The notes beneath the pieces were generated by a model that made no database searches, was not told the origin of the DNA, and was given only the letters and a program-made list of their open reading frames with translations. Position numbers and translations under genes: made by a program. Positions 7,012 to 14,226 of a stretch of DNA of 14,249 bases are shown here, in pieces. The first letter of the stretch is position 1. Each line of letters begins with the position of its first letter. This DNA comes from Emcibacteraceae bacterium (GTDB taxonomy: Bacteria; Pseudomonadota; Alphaproteobacteria; Sphingomonadales; Emcibacteraceae). Where the stretch lies: the NCBI GenBank assembly GCA_016763335.1, contig JAESUD010000117.1, positions 1 through 14,249 of the forward strand, given 5' to 3'.

Positions 7012-8016
7012 CTAGCCAAGTAAGCTGTGTTTTTTTAATTGATGTCGTAACTGATGATAACTTAAATTTAAATATTGTGCAGTATGTCTCTGATTAAATT
7101 TATTGGCCTTTAAGGCGTTTTGCAATAATTCTTTCTCGTAAATTTCAAGTGTTTGATGATAATCAAGCGGGCCTGTGTCTTGGGGTGGACGAGGAGCGTG
7201 TTCAATAGTGGTTATTTTCTTTCTTTGTTTAACGGGGCGGTATGGGGAATTGAAAGGATCAAGATTAAGCTGACTTACGGGTTCATGTTCATCTTCGGCG
7301 TAATATACTCCCCGTTCAACCACATTTTTAAGCTCCCGAATGTTGCCGGGCCAAGTGTAACTCATCATTTTATCAATCATATCTTCTGAATAACCGGGGA
7401 ATGAATGCCAGTGTCGCTCTTGGGCGATTTTCTGACCAAAATGAAGTGCGAGGATAATGATGTCTTCTCTTCTTGCACGAAGTGGCGGTAACGTGATGAC
7501 ATCAAGTGCTAATCGGTCAAGAAGGTCGTGCCGAAACTCACCAAGGTCGGCGGCTTCTGGAAGATCAATATTTGTGGCGCCAATCAAACGCACATCTGTG
7601 TGTAATGTTTTATTACTGCCAAGGCGCTGAAAAGTGCCATATTCAGTGATGCGAAGGATTTTTTCCTGAGCGGTCAGTGATATTGTCGCAATTTCATCCA
7701 GAAAAAGCGTGCCTTTATCTGCTTCTTCAAAGCGGCCAATTCTTTTGCCTGTGGCGCCGGTAAAAGAGCCGGCCTCATGGCCAAATAGTTCGGACTCGAG
7801 TAGCGAATCCGGTAATGCAGCACAGTTAACCTGAATAAAATTTTGTTCCCAGCGCGGCGAAAGAAAATGTAGACGTGAAGCGATAAGCTCCTTACCGGTT
7901 CCCCTCTCGCCAATCACCAGAACCGACCGGTTATGGCCGGCTGCCTTACTGGTTTGCTCGATAATTTCCAGAAAAGACGGACTTTCGCCAATAATAATTT
8001 GTTGCTCACATGTCAT
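7012..8016 (-). CDS. pspF: PspF, sigma-54 enhancer-binding activator of the phage-shock operon
   Basis: This 334-residue protein has only the AAA+ and DNA-binding domains, with no receiver domain, as in PspF. It shows Walker A GERGTGKE (36-43), Walker B LFLDE (104-108), sensor GATN (146-149), and WPGNIRELKNVVERGVY late in the AAA+ domain. A C-terminal helix-turn-helix lies at about 300-334. Trp56 matches the E. coli Trp56 needed for repression by PspA. The sigma-54 contact loop reads GSFTGA (83-88) in place of GAFTGA. The ATG at 8016 has no clear ribosome site, in line with low expression. It is divergent from pspA with a sigma-54 promoter between them, the standard arrangement. A phosphofructokinase gene follows 9 bp downstream. 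Identity is supported by both sequence and position. Confidence 0.93.
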   Translation of the reverse strand: MTCEQQIIIGESPSFLEIIEQTSKAAGHNRSVLVIGERGTGKELIASRLHFLSPRWEQNFIQVNCAALPDSLLESELFGHEAGSFTGATGKRIGRFEEADKGTLFLDEIATISLTAQEKILRITEYGTFQRLGSNKTLHTDVRLIGATNIDLPEAADLGEFRHDLLDRLALDVITLPPLRARREDIIILALHFGQKIAQERHWHSFPGYSEDMIDKMMSYTWPGNIRELKNVVERGVYYAEDEHEPVSQLNLDPFNSPYRPVKQRKKITTIEHAPRPPQDTGPLDYHQTLEIYEKELLQNALKANKFNQRHTAQYLNLSYHQLRHQLKKHSLLG

Positions 8017-8033
8017 TTTAAAAAAATATCAAA

Positions 8034-8082
8034 TATTAGTGAAAAATACTAATAAATAATAAAATATATCATTATTGATGAT
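8034..8082. promoter_or_regulatory. Two dyads, candidate PspF upstream activating sites
   Basis: TATTAGT-N7-ACTAATA (8034-8054) and ATCAT-N5-ATGAT (8068-8082) are perfect inverted repeats. Relative to the predicted pspA start (about 8174) they lie near -140 to -120 and -106 to -92, where enhancer sites for PspF would be expected. The first is also 18 bases from the pspF start and could serve autoregulation. The two dyads do not resemble each other and the region is AT-rich, so this is a positional argument only. Confidence 0.3.
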
Positions 8083-8118
8083 TGTGCTATTTTGCAAATC
8101 TATATAATTATTATTATA

Positions 8119-8131
8119 TTTCAATGGGTTA
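8119..8131 (+). promoter_or_regulatory. Candidate IHF site upstream of pspA
   Basis: TTTCAATGGGTTA matches the IHF consensus WATCAANNNNTTR with one mismatch. It lies between the candidate activator sites and the sigma-54 promoter, near -55 to -43, where DNA bending would bring PspF to the polymerase. The E. coli pspA promoter also uses IHF in this interval. Confidence 0.4.
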
Positions 8132-8147
8132 TTAAAAAAATAAAAAC

Positions 8148-8163
8148 TGGCATGGTCTGTGCA
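8148..8163 (+). promoter_or_regulatory. Sigma-54 promoter of pspABC
   Basis: TGGCATGGTCTGTGCA matches the -24/-12 consensus TGGCAC-N5-TTGCA with both invariant pairs, GG and GC, at the right distance. Two deviations are T for C after TGGCA and G for T in the -12 box. Transcription would begin about 8174, leaving a leader of about 43 bases to the pspA ATG. Position between pspF and pspA makes the assignment strong. Confidence 0.8.
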
Positions 8164-8216
8164 ATGTAGTCGGCATGGGCCCGAGTAGGGGCAAATAAAT
8201 TTTTGGAGATATAACA

Positions 8217-8900
8217 ATGGGCATTTTTACCCGCCTTACAGACATCATTAATTCAAATATCACTCATATTCTCGATAAAGCAGAAGACCCGGATAAAATG
8301 ATCCGTATGATGATACAGGAAATGGAAGACACGCTTGTAGAGGTACGTTCTTCTGCTGCGCGTGTCATCGCTGACCGCAAAGAGATTGACCGCCATATCG
8401 ACCGTTTGCAAAAAGTTCAGGATGATTGGTATGCCAAGGCAGAACTCGCCCTTAGCAAAGATAGAGAGGATCTTGCAAATGCAGCACTCATTGAAAAAGC
8501 AAAATTGGTGGACATCGCTATTGAACTGGAGCAGGACCGTACTCCTTTAGCCGATGCCCTTAAAAAATATGAAGCCGATATCATGTTGCTTGAAGCAAAA
8601 ATTAAAGAAGCGAAGCAAAAACAGAAATCTTTATATGAACGTCAAAATTCTGCCAGCTCGCAGTTGAATGTACGGTCAAAGATTTATGCCAACCGCATTG
8701 AAAATGTGCTTAACCGTTTTACATTGATGGAAAAGAGGGTGGAAGAGACTGAAAGTCGAGTGGAAGCCAGCGAGCTAGGCCGTGAAAAATCATTACATGA
8801 AGAATTTGCTGATCTTGAAGCCAATGAAAAAGTAGCTGACGAGCTTGCAGAGCTTAAGGCGAAGCTTGCGAAAGTTGACACGAAGGCTACAAAAAAATAA
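8217..8900 (+). CDS. pspA: PspA, phage shock protein A (ESCRT-III-like membrane protector)
   Basis: This 227-residue protein is nearly all helical with long heptad-like stretches, the PspA/IM30 pattern and length. It begins MGIFTRLTDIINSNITHILD, the amphipathic helix that docks on stressed inner membrane, followed by AEDPDKMIRMMIQEMEDTLVEVR-type sequence (two adjacent pieces, 22-44) conserved in PspA. PspA assembles on damaged membrane to limit proton leak, and when free it binds and inhibits PspF. The ATG has a weak GGAG site (TTTTGGAGATATAACA) 9 bases upstream. It is first in the pspA-pspB-pspC-YkuD operon. A 45-bp gap with a hairpin separates it from pspB and may let PspA be made in excess. 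Confidence 0.95.
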   Translation: MGIFTRLTDIINSNITHILDKAEDPDKMIRMMIQEMEDTLVEVRSSAARVIADRKEIDRHIDRLQKVQDDWYAKAELALSKDREDLANAALIEKAKLVDIAIELEQDRTPLADALKKYEADIMLLEAKIKEAKQKQKSLYERQNSASSQLNVRSKIYANRIENVLNRFTLMEKRVEETESRVEASELGREKSLHEEFADLEANEKVADELAELKAKLAKVDTKATKK

Positions 8901-8911
8901 TAAAAAGTATA

Positions 8912-8928
8912 TCCTGATTAATTCAGGA
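8912..8928 (+). repeat. Hairpin between pspA and pspB
   Basis: TCCTGA-TTAAT-TCAGGA is a perfect 6-bp stem with a 5-base loop, 11 bases after the pspA stop and 17 before the pspB ATG. No T-run follows, so it is not an intrinsic terminator. It may protect the pspA 3' end after cleavage, or partly shield the pspB ribosome site. Role is inferred. Confidence 0.45.
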
Positions 8929-8945
8929 GCTTGAAAGGATCAAGA

Positions 8946-9158
8946 ATGGAAACAATAGCAATTTTATTTATGGTGATTGTCGCGCCACTTTGGATATTCC
9001 TTCATTATTCAACAAGATGGAAGTCAACCAAAACCATTTCGAATGAAGATGAAAATATTCTTGGTGAGTTATGGGAAAGTGCCGAACGAATTGAAAACAG
9101 ACTTAATAATATTGAGAGGATTCTTGATGTAGAATCCTCTGAGTGGAGGAATAAGTAA
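8946..9158 (+). CDS. pspB: PspB, phage shock membrane protein B
   Basis: This 70-residue protein has one N-terminal membrane helix (ETIAILFMVIVAPLWIFLHY region, about 3-21) and a soluble tail ending in an amphipathic helix, ELWESAERIENRLNNIERIL. Length and layout match PspB, which helps PspC pass envelope stress to PspA. The ATG at 8946 has AAAGGA 6 bases upstream; the TTG at 8931 overlaps that ribosome site and is rejected. Its TAA stop overlaps the pspC ATG by one base (TAATG), showing translational coupling. Confidence 0.9.
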   Translation: METIAILFMVIVAPLWIFLHYSTRWKSTKTISNEDENILGELWESAERIENRLNNIERILDVESSEWRNK

Positions 9159-9553
9159 TGTATAATAATCATAAAACACCAAGTTATAAAAAACTCTATT
9201 TAGATAAGCAGAATGCAAAAATTTCCGGTGTATGTTCGGGACTTAGCGATTATTTTGGCATAGATCCGATCGTCTTAAGGATTGCTTCTATAATATTCTT
9301 TTTCTTAAGTGGTCCTTTTGTTGTGATCGCCTATATCGTTTTGGCAATTGTCCTCGATGCTAAGCCAAAGGATATGTATGAAAGTAAAAGAGAGGGTGAA
9401 TTTTGGAAGTCCGTGAGAACAGAGCCATCAAACACGGTTCGTGATATACGGCATAAATTTCGCGATATTGAACGCCGATTACGCGCTGCGGAAGCCCATG
9501 TGACATCCCCGCAATATAATCTCCACCGCGAAATTAACGATTTGGATAAATGA
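9158..9553 (+). CDS. pspC: PspC, phage shock membrane sensor
   Basis: This 131-residue protein carries the PspC domain at about 11-70: LYLDKQNAKISGVCSGLSD, then YFGIDPIVLRI, then a membrane segment IIFFFLSGPFVVIAYIVLAIVL. The tail (about 95-131) is charged and helical. PspC sits in the inner membrane with PspB and binds PspA under stress. GGAGG lies 9 bases before the start inside the end of pspB. Its TGA stop ends one base before the ATG of the YkuD gene, so the next gene is also coupled. Confidence 0.93.
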   Translation: MYNNHKTPSYKKLYLDKQNAKISGVCSGLSDYFGIDPIVLRIASIIFFFLSGPFVVIAYIVLAIVLDAKPKDMYESKREGEFWKSVRTEPSNTVRDIRHKFRDIERRLRAAEAHVTSPQYNLHREINDLDK

Positions 9554-10087
9554 ATGGAAATTCTGGTCACACCAACGTCCGAAAACCCGTCGCGCGGTCT
9601 TTTAAAACTAGGTGATAAAGTATATCCCTGTGCGCTAGGTAAAAGCGGTGTCGTTGATATAAAAACAGAGGGGGATAATAAGAGCCCGGTTGGTCAGTTT
9701 AAGTTACGAAGTGTTTATTACCGATATGATAAATTAGATGAGCCGATATATTGTCAAGTACCTCTAATGGCGCTGCTAAAAGAAGACGGTTGGTGTGATG
9801 ATCCAAAAGACAATGCGTATAATAAATCCGTTATGTTGCCTTATCATGCCAGTGCGGAAGCGTTATGGCGCGAAGATGACCTTTATGATGTTCTGGTGGT
9901 TCTAGGGTATAATGATGAACCGGTAATGCCGGGAAAGGGAAGCGCGATATTTATGCATGTTGCCAAAGATTTAAATGATAGTGATTATTTAGGAACACAA
10001 GGATGTGTTTCATTGACAAAATCAGATTTGTTGGAAATATTGCCGATATTAACACCGGATACATCGCTCAAAATCTCACTTGCTTAA
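9554..10087 (+). CDS. YkuD-domain (L,D-transpeptidase fold) protein, no signal peptide
   Basis: This 177-residue protein has the YkuD catalytic pattern: His135 in FMHVA and Cys151 in GTQGCVSL, 16 residues apart, plus the upstream GWCDDPKDNAYNKSV block (79-93) that I associate with a subgroup common in alphaproteobacteria. L,D-transpeptidases make 3-3 peptidoglycan cross-links or attach proteins to peptidoglycan. Here the residue after CVS is Leu, where classical enzymes have Arg directly after GC[VI]. No signal peptide or membrane helix is visible, which is odd for an enzyme that should act in the periplasm; the domain fills the whole protein from its first residues. It follows pspC without a gap and is thus part of the psp operon. 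It converges on the three-paralogue cassette with 9 bp between. Fold is secure, reaction is not. Confidence 0.85.
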   Translation: MEILVTPTSENPSRGLLKLGDKVYPCALGKSGVVDIKTEGDNKSPVGQFKLRSVYYRYDKLDEPIYCQVPLMALLKEDGWCDDPKDNAYNKSVMLPYHASAEALWREDDLYDVLVVLGYNDEPVMPGKGSAIFMHVAKDLNDSDYLGTQGCVSLTKSDLLEILPILTPDTSLKISLA

Positions 10088-10096
10088 AATTATATC

Positions 10097-10321
10097 TTAG
10101 CAGTCAAATGTTACTATGCTGGTATAGATATACCCTTTATTTTCAGGATACCGACGGCGTATTTTTAAAATTGCCATCGCTTCATTTTGAGCTTGAATCT
10201 GCACATACCTTTGATCGGCCCAACCATCATCCAACTGTTTATGGCTTTCACCCATTTGGACTAATTTTCTAACTTGTTCATTATATAATGAGAATTCGAA
10301 TGTGTGTAAGTCTGTCGGCAT
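10097..10321 (-). CDS. Small protein of an unrecognised YN-VR / WAD family, copy 1 of 3
   Basis: This 74-residue protein is third in transcription order of three tandem paralogues. I do not recognise a named family. It aligns without gaps to its two neighbours from Glu9 to Gly63. Invariant residues are E9, Y13, N14, V17, R18, H27, W34, A35, D36, A44, I51, R55, P59 and G63. The sequence suggests a strand, a helix (NEQVRKLVQMG), then strand-helix-strand around the WAD motif and the RRRYP stretch. It has no signal peptide or membrane helix and is probably cytoplasmic. By hand count it shares about 26 of 55 positions with the middle copy. The ATG at 10321 lacks a strong ribosome site; the gap to the middle copy is 17 bp. 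That the family is real is supported by conservation, function is unknown. Confidence 0.8.
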   Translation of the reverse strand: MPTDLHTFEFSLYNEQVRKLVQMGESHKQLDDGWADQRYVQIQAQNEAMAILKIRRRYPENKGYIYTSIVTFDC

Positions 10322-10338
10322 CTTAATTGTTAACTCAT

Positions 10339-10611
10339 TTAAAATTTTTCTCTTTTATTAAAGGTAAACTCTGGGATCTCGGTAATAGCTGTAATTTTAA
10401 AACCTCTGACCCGAGGGTATCTTGACCTTATTTTTTTGATCACATTTCTGATACTTGCGGCGGGTAATTCGATATAACGACTATCGGCCCAGCCATCATT
10501 CAATCGAGGATGTGTTTCATCAAATTCAACTAATGCACGTACTTCCGTATTGTACATCACTACTTCGTATATATTAGTGTTTCTTTTTTCTTTAATTTTA
10601 ACGTCATTCAT
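10339..10611 (-). CDS. Small protein of an unrecognised YN-VR / WAD family, copy 2 of 3
   Basis: This 90-residue middle copy has the common core (E16 to G70) with extra residues at both ends: a charged lysine-rich start and a tail EIPEFTFNKREKF. Core residues are Y20, N21, V24, R25, H34, W41-A42-D43, A51, I58, R62, P66 and G70. It is closest to the downstream copy, sharing for example LNDGWAD versus LDDGWAD and RYP near the end. The ATG at 10611 has no evident ribosome site, so translation may depend on coupling with the first copy, 25 bp upstream. The core is basic on one side (KKIRSRYPRVRG), which could mean a nucleic-acid or other anionic partner, but that is a guess. Confidence 0.8.
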   Translation of the reverse strand: MNDVKIKEKRNTNIYEVVMYNTEVRALVEFDETHPRLNDGWADSRYIELPAASIRNVIKKIRSRYPRVRGFKITAITEIPEFTFNKREKF

Positions 10612-10636
10612 TATTAGGCATTCATTATCTTAGTTT

Positions 10637-10849
10637 TTACATTGCTTCGGCGACTTCCCCAAGAATGAACCCCAACTTTTCTGGATGTTTCCGGCGACAG
10701 ATCGTAATGGCTTCATCCGATGTATGTGCGCGAATGACGATTAAGTGTGTATCGGCCCAAGATGCTTCAAAGCTGGGATGATTTTGTTTGTTTTTTATAG
10801 CGTCACGAACTTCTGAGTTATAGACTGGTATTTCAAAACTTTTTTTCAT
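10637..10849 (-). CDS. Small protein of an unrecognised YN-VR / WAD family, copy 3 of 3 (first in the operon)
   Basis: This 70-residue copy is promoter-proximal. The core runs from E6 to G60, with Y10, N11, V14, R15, H24, W31-A32-D33, A41, I48, R52, P56 and G60. It is the most diverged: Leu replaces the Tyr after WAD, CRRKHP replaces IRxRYP. AAGAG lies about 7 bases before the ATG at 10849, the best ribosome site of the three. The gene is divergent from zapE with a 99-bp gap that is very AT-rich; I could not choose a promoter in it with confidence. It has no signal peptide. The order of copies and the lack of gaps point to old tandem duplication, since the nucleotide sequences no longer look alike. 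Confidence 0.8.
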   Translation of the reverse strand: MKKSFEIPVYNSEVRDAIKNKQNHPSFEASWADTHLIVIRAHTSDEAITICRRKHPEKLGFILGEVAEAM

Positions 10850-10922
10850 TTTTATTCTCTTATTATGTTTTTTATAGGTAATATTTTATCTAATACACTA
10901 TATAAGTTATTAATTCCCTAAC

Positions 10923-10952
10923 GAGGGTCCTTTTATAATGCTGGTTTTATGA
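10923..10952 (+). promoter_or_regulatory. Leader mini-cistron coupled to zapE
   Basis: GAGGG (10923-10927) is followed after 10 bases by ATG CTG GTT TTA TGA (10938-10952), a four-codon reading frame. Its TGA overlaps the zapE ATG as ATGA (10949-10952). The zapE ATG itself has no ribosome site, so ribosomes may load at GAGGG, terminate, and restart on zapE. This is inferred from sequence alone. Confidence 0.35.
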
Positions 10953-12112
10953 CAAAAACATCTATTGATCCAATTGGTCGCTACCGCAAGATGATTGAAT
11001 GTGGGGATCTTAAGCAGGATGTCATTCAGGCAGAAATTGTTGATAGATTTCAGCATCTTTATCAGCAATTAACAAAACAAAATTCAGTAGCAAGCAAGGG
11101 AATATTGGGAAAAATATTTTCAATCACTGAAAAGCCGATTGTCTTAAAAGGTCTTTATATATACGGCGATGTTGGACGGGGTAAATCCATGCTGATGGAT
11201 TTATTTTTTGAATTAGCCCCAATTGTAGCAAAAAGGCGGGTTCATTTTCACGCTTTTATGCTTGAAATTCATAAAGAAATGCATGAATGGCGTTATTTGG
11301 ACGACGCGGCGAGACTGAAAAAATCAAACACAAAAATAGACGATCCCATTCCGCCACTTGCCGCTGAAATTGCCAAGAATAGCAAGTTATTATGTTTTGA
11401 CGAATTTCAGGTAACGGATGTTACCGATGCCATGATACTTGGTCGTCTTTTTAATGCTCTATTTGATTTGGGGGTTATATTGGTTCTTACGTCAAACCGT
11501 ATCCCCGATGATTTATATAAGGATGGTTTGAACAGAGGGTTATTTCTTCCAACAATCGATATGATTAAAGAAAAACTTGATGTTAAAGCTCTTGACGGAC
11601 CGACAGATTACCGGCTTGAGCGTATGAAAGGCATGGAGGTTTATCACTATCCGCTCGGGGAGGCCGCAACGAAAGCATTGTCAAAATCATTTTGGCGACT
11701 TACCGACCATGAAGTGGATGACCGTACACAAGTTGGGCCGGATGAAATTAATGTTCAAGGGCGGGTTCTGCACATTCCGGTTGCTTCACGCGGTGTGGCT
11801 GTGGTTTCTTTTAAGAAAATCTGTGGTGCGGCGCTTGGCTCAGCCGATTATTTAGCGCTAGCGTGGAAATATCATACGGTAATCATGGTTGGCATTCCGG
11901 TTCTTGGTCCTGAAAATAGAAACGAAGCAAAGCGGTTTGTTACTTTTATTGATGCAATTTACGAAAATAATGTGAAATTTCTTTGTTGTGCGGCTGTTGC
12001 CCCAGAAGCGCTTTATGCAGAAGGGCACGGTCATTTTGAATTTCAGAGAACGGTTTCAAGATTAATGGAAATGCAGTCGCGGGAATATCTTGCAAAAGGG
12101 CATGCCATATAA
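10949..12112 (+). CDS. zapE: ZapE / AFG1-like cell-division ATPase
   Basis: This 387-residue P-loop ATPase matches the ZapE/AFG1 family in length and motifs: Walker A GDVGRGKS (73-80), HFHAFMLEIH (99-108), Walker B LLCFDEFQVTD (147-157), and sensor LTSNR (180-184). The region GRVLHIPVASRGVAVVSF and the closing FEFQRTVSRLMEM are family-typical too. ZapE interacts with FtsZ at the division site, and the mitochondrial AFG1 relative helps with protein quality control. The ATG at 10949 is chosen by family length; the only ribosome-like site belongs to the overlapping mini-cistron. Placement before mdh and sucC is the common alphaproteobacterial arrangement. The gap to mdh is 222 bp, so mdh may also have its own promoter. 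Confidence 0.93.
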   Translation: MTKTSIDPIGRYRKMIECGDLKQDVIQAEIVDRFQHLYQQLTKQNSVASKGILGKIFSITEKPIVLKGLYIYGDVGRGKSMLMDLFFELAPIVAKRRVHFHAFMLEIHKEMHEWRYLDDAARLKKSNTKIDDPIPPLAAEIAKNSKLLCFDEFQVTDVTDAMILGRLFNALFDLGVILVLTSNRIPDDLYKDGLNRGLFLPTIDMIKEKLDVKALDGPTDYRLERMKGMEVYHYPLGEAATKALSKSFWRLTDHEVDDRTQVGPDEINVQGRVLHIPVASRGVAVVSFKKICGAALGSADYLALAWKYHTVIMVGIPVLGPENRNEAKRFVTFIDAIYENNVKFLCCAAVAPEALYAEGHGHFEFQRTVSRLMEMQSREYLAKGHAI

Positions 12113-13300
<1,188 letters not shown>

Positions 13301-13310
13301 AATATATTTT

Positions 13311-13347
13311 GTAATGGGTAAGGGTTTTCTTAATCCTTATCCATTAT
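13311..13347 (+). repeat. Long hairpin between mdh and sucC
   Basis: TAATGGGTAAGGGTT (13312-13326) pairs with AATCCTTATCCATTA (13332-13346) around the loop TTCTT, with two G-U pairs; one more G-U can be added at each side. No T-run follows, so full termination is unlikely. It more likely marks an mRNA 3' end or processing point that lets mdh and sucC be expressed at different levels. Confidence 0.55.
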
Positions 13348-13395
13348 GAAAGTGAATAAGTAAAAAATATCTCTAATGGGAAAAGGTAAAAACCT

Positions 13396-14226
13396 ATGAA
13401 TATCCATGAATATCAGGCAAAGGAACTGCTTAAACAGTATGGCGCTCCTGTATTGGGCGGCGGTATTGCGTATACAGCCAAAGAAGCAGAGCAAGTAGCA
13501 AAAGATTTGGGCGGCCCAGTTTGGGTAGTAAAAGCTCAAATTCATGCAGGTGGCCGCGGAAAAGGCGGCGGCGTAAAAGTCGTGAAATCAGTTGAGGAAG
13601 TAAAAAAAATTGCTGCCGAAATGATTGGCATGACACTTGTGACCCATCAAACGGGTCCAGCCGGTAAGGTTGTTAATCAGGTTTATATCGAAGACGGATG
13701 TGCGATTGCTAATGAATTATATGTTAGCTTGCTCGTTGACCGTGAAACAAGTCGCATTGCCATTATAGCGTCCTCCGAGGGCGGAATGGATATTGAAAAA
13801 GTTGCTGCCGATACCCCTGAAAAAATAATTACGGTTACGATTGACCCTGCATCCGGCCTTTCCGGTTTTCATTGTCGTAAAGTAGCATTTGCCATTGGTC
13901 TTACGGGTAAAGTAGCGGGGGCTGCGGCGAAAGTTATCGCCTCTCTCTATAAAGCGTTTGTAGAAAAAGATGCGGCCATGCTCGAAATTAACCCACTGGT
14001 TGTTACTGAAGATGACCAAGTTGTCGTACTTGACGCAAAAATGGGTTTTGATGGTAATTCATTATTCCGCCATAAGGATGTGGTTGAGCTTCGTGATCCA
14101 ACAGAAGAGGATCCGATGGAACTTGAAGCTGCAAAACATGAGCTTAGCTATATTAAACTTGATGGTAGTATCGGTTGTATGGTCAACGGTGCAGGTCTTG
14201 CCATGGCGACAATGGACATTATTTAA
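13396..14226 (+). CDS. sucC: Succinyl-CoA ligase beta subunit, stopped early by an in-frame TAA near the window end
   Basis: SucC with SucD converts succinyl-CoA to succinate with ATP or GTP formation in the TCA cycle. The 276 visible residues hold the ATP-grasp domain: [28 protein letters not shown] (46-61), EINP (197-200, Mg site with Asn199), Asp213, and the [11 protein letters not shown] phosphate loop (260-270). The family is normally about 390 residues. Here ATGGACATTATT is followed by TAA at 14224-14226, where SucC proteins read Lys (MDIIKL). The next codons stay in the same frame as L K G A A P A, just as the family continues, up to the window edge. A single A-to-T change in an AAA codon explains this. 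The ATG has weak upstream signals (GGGAAAAGGTAAAAACCT, with AAAGG about 11 bases away). I judge an error near a contig end more likely than a real null allele. Confidence 0.88.
   Translation: MNIHEYQAKELLKQYGAPVLGGGIAYTAKEAEQVAKDLGGPVWVVKAQIHAGGRGKGGGVKVVKSVEEVKKIAAEMIGMTLVTHQTGPAGKVVNQVYIEDGCAIANELYVSLLVDRETSRIAIIASSEGGMDIEKVAADTPEKIITVTIDPASGLSGFHCRKVAFAIGLTGKVAGAAAKVIASLYKAFVEKDAAMLEINPLVVTEDDQVVVLDAKMGFDGNSLFRHKDVVELRDPTEEDPMELEAAKHELSYIKLDGSIGCMVNGAGLAMATMDII

Noticed and set aside
10003..10272. Plus-strand 89-codon frame overlapping the YkuD gene end
   Set aside because: It is antisense to small-protein copy 1, which has two conserved paralogues; this frame has no motif or ribosome site.
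13311..13347. Intrinsic terminator after mdh
   Set aside because: The hairpin is strong but has no T-run on either side, so I list it as a hairpin only.
14224..14226. TAA recoded as a sense codon
   Set aside because: Other genes here, such as pspA, pspB and the YkuD gene, end normally at TAA.
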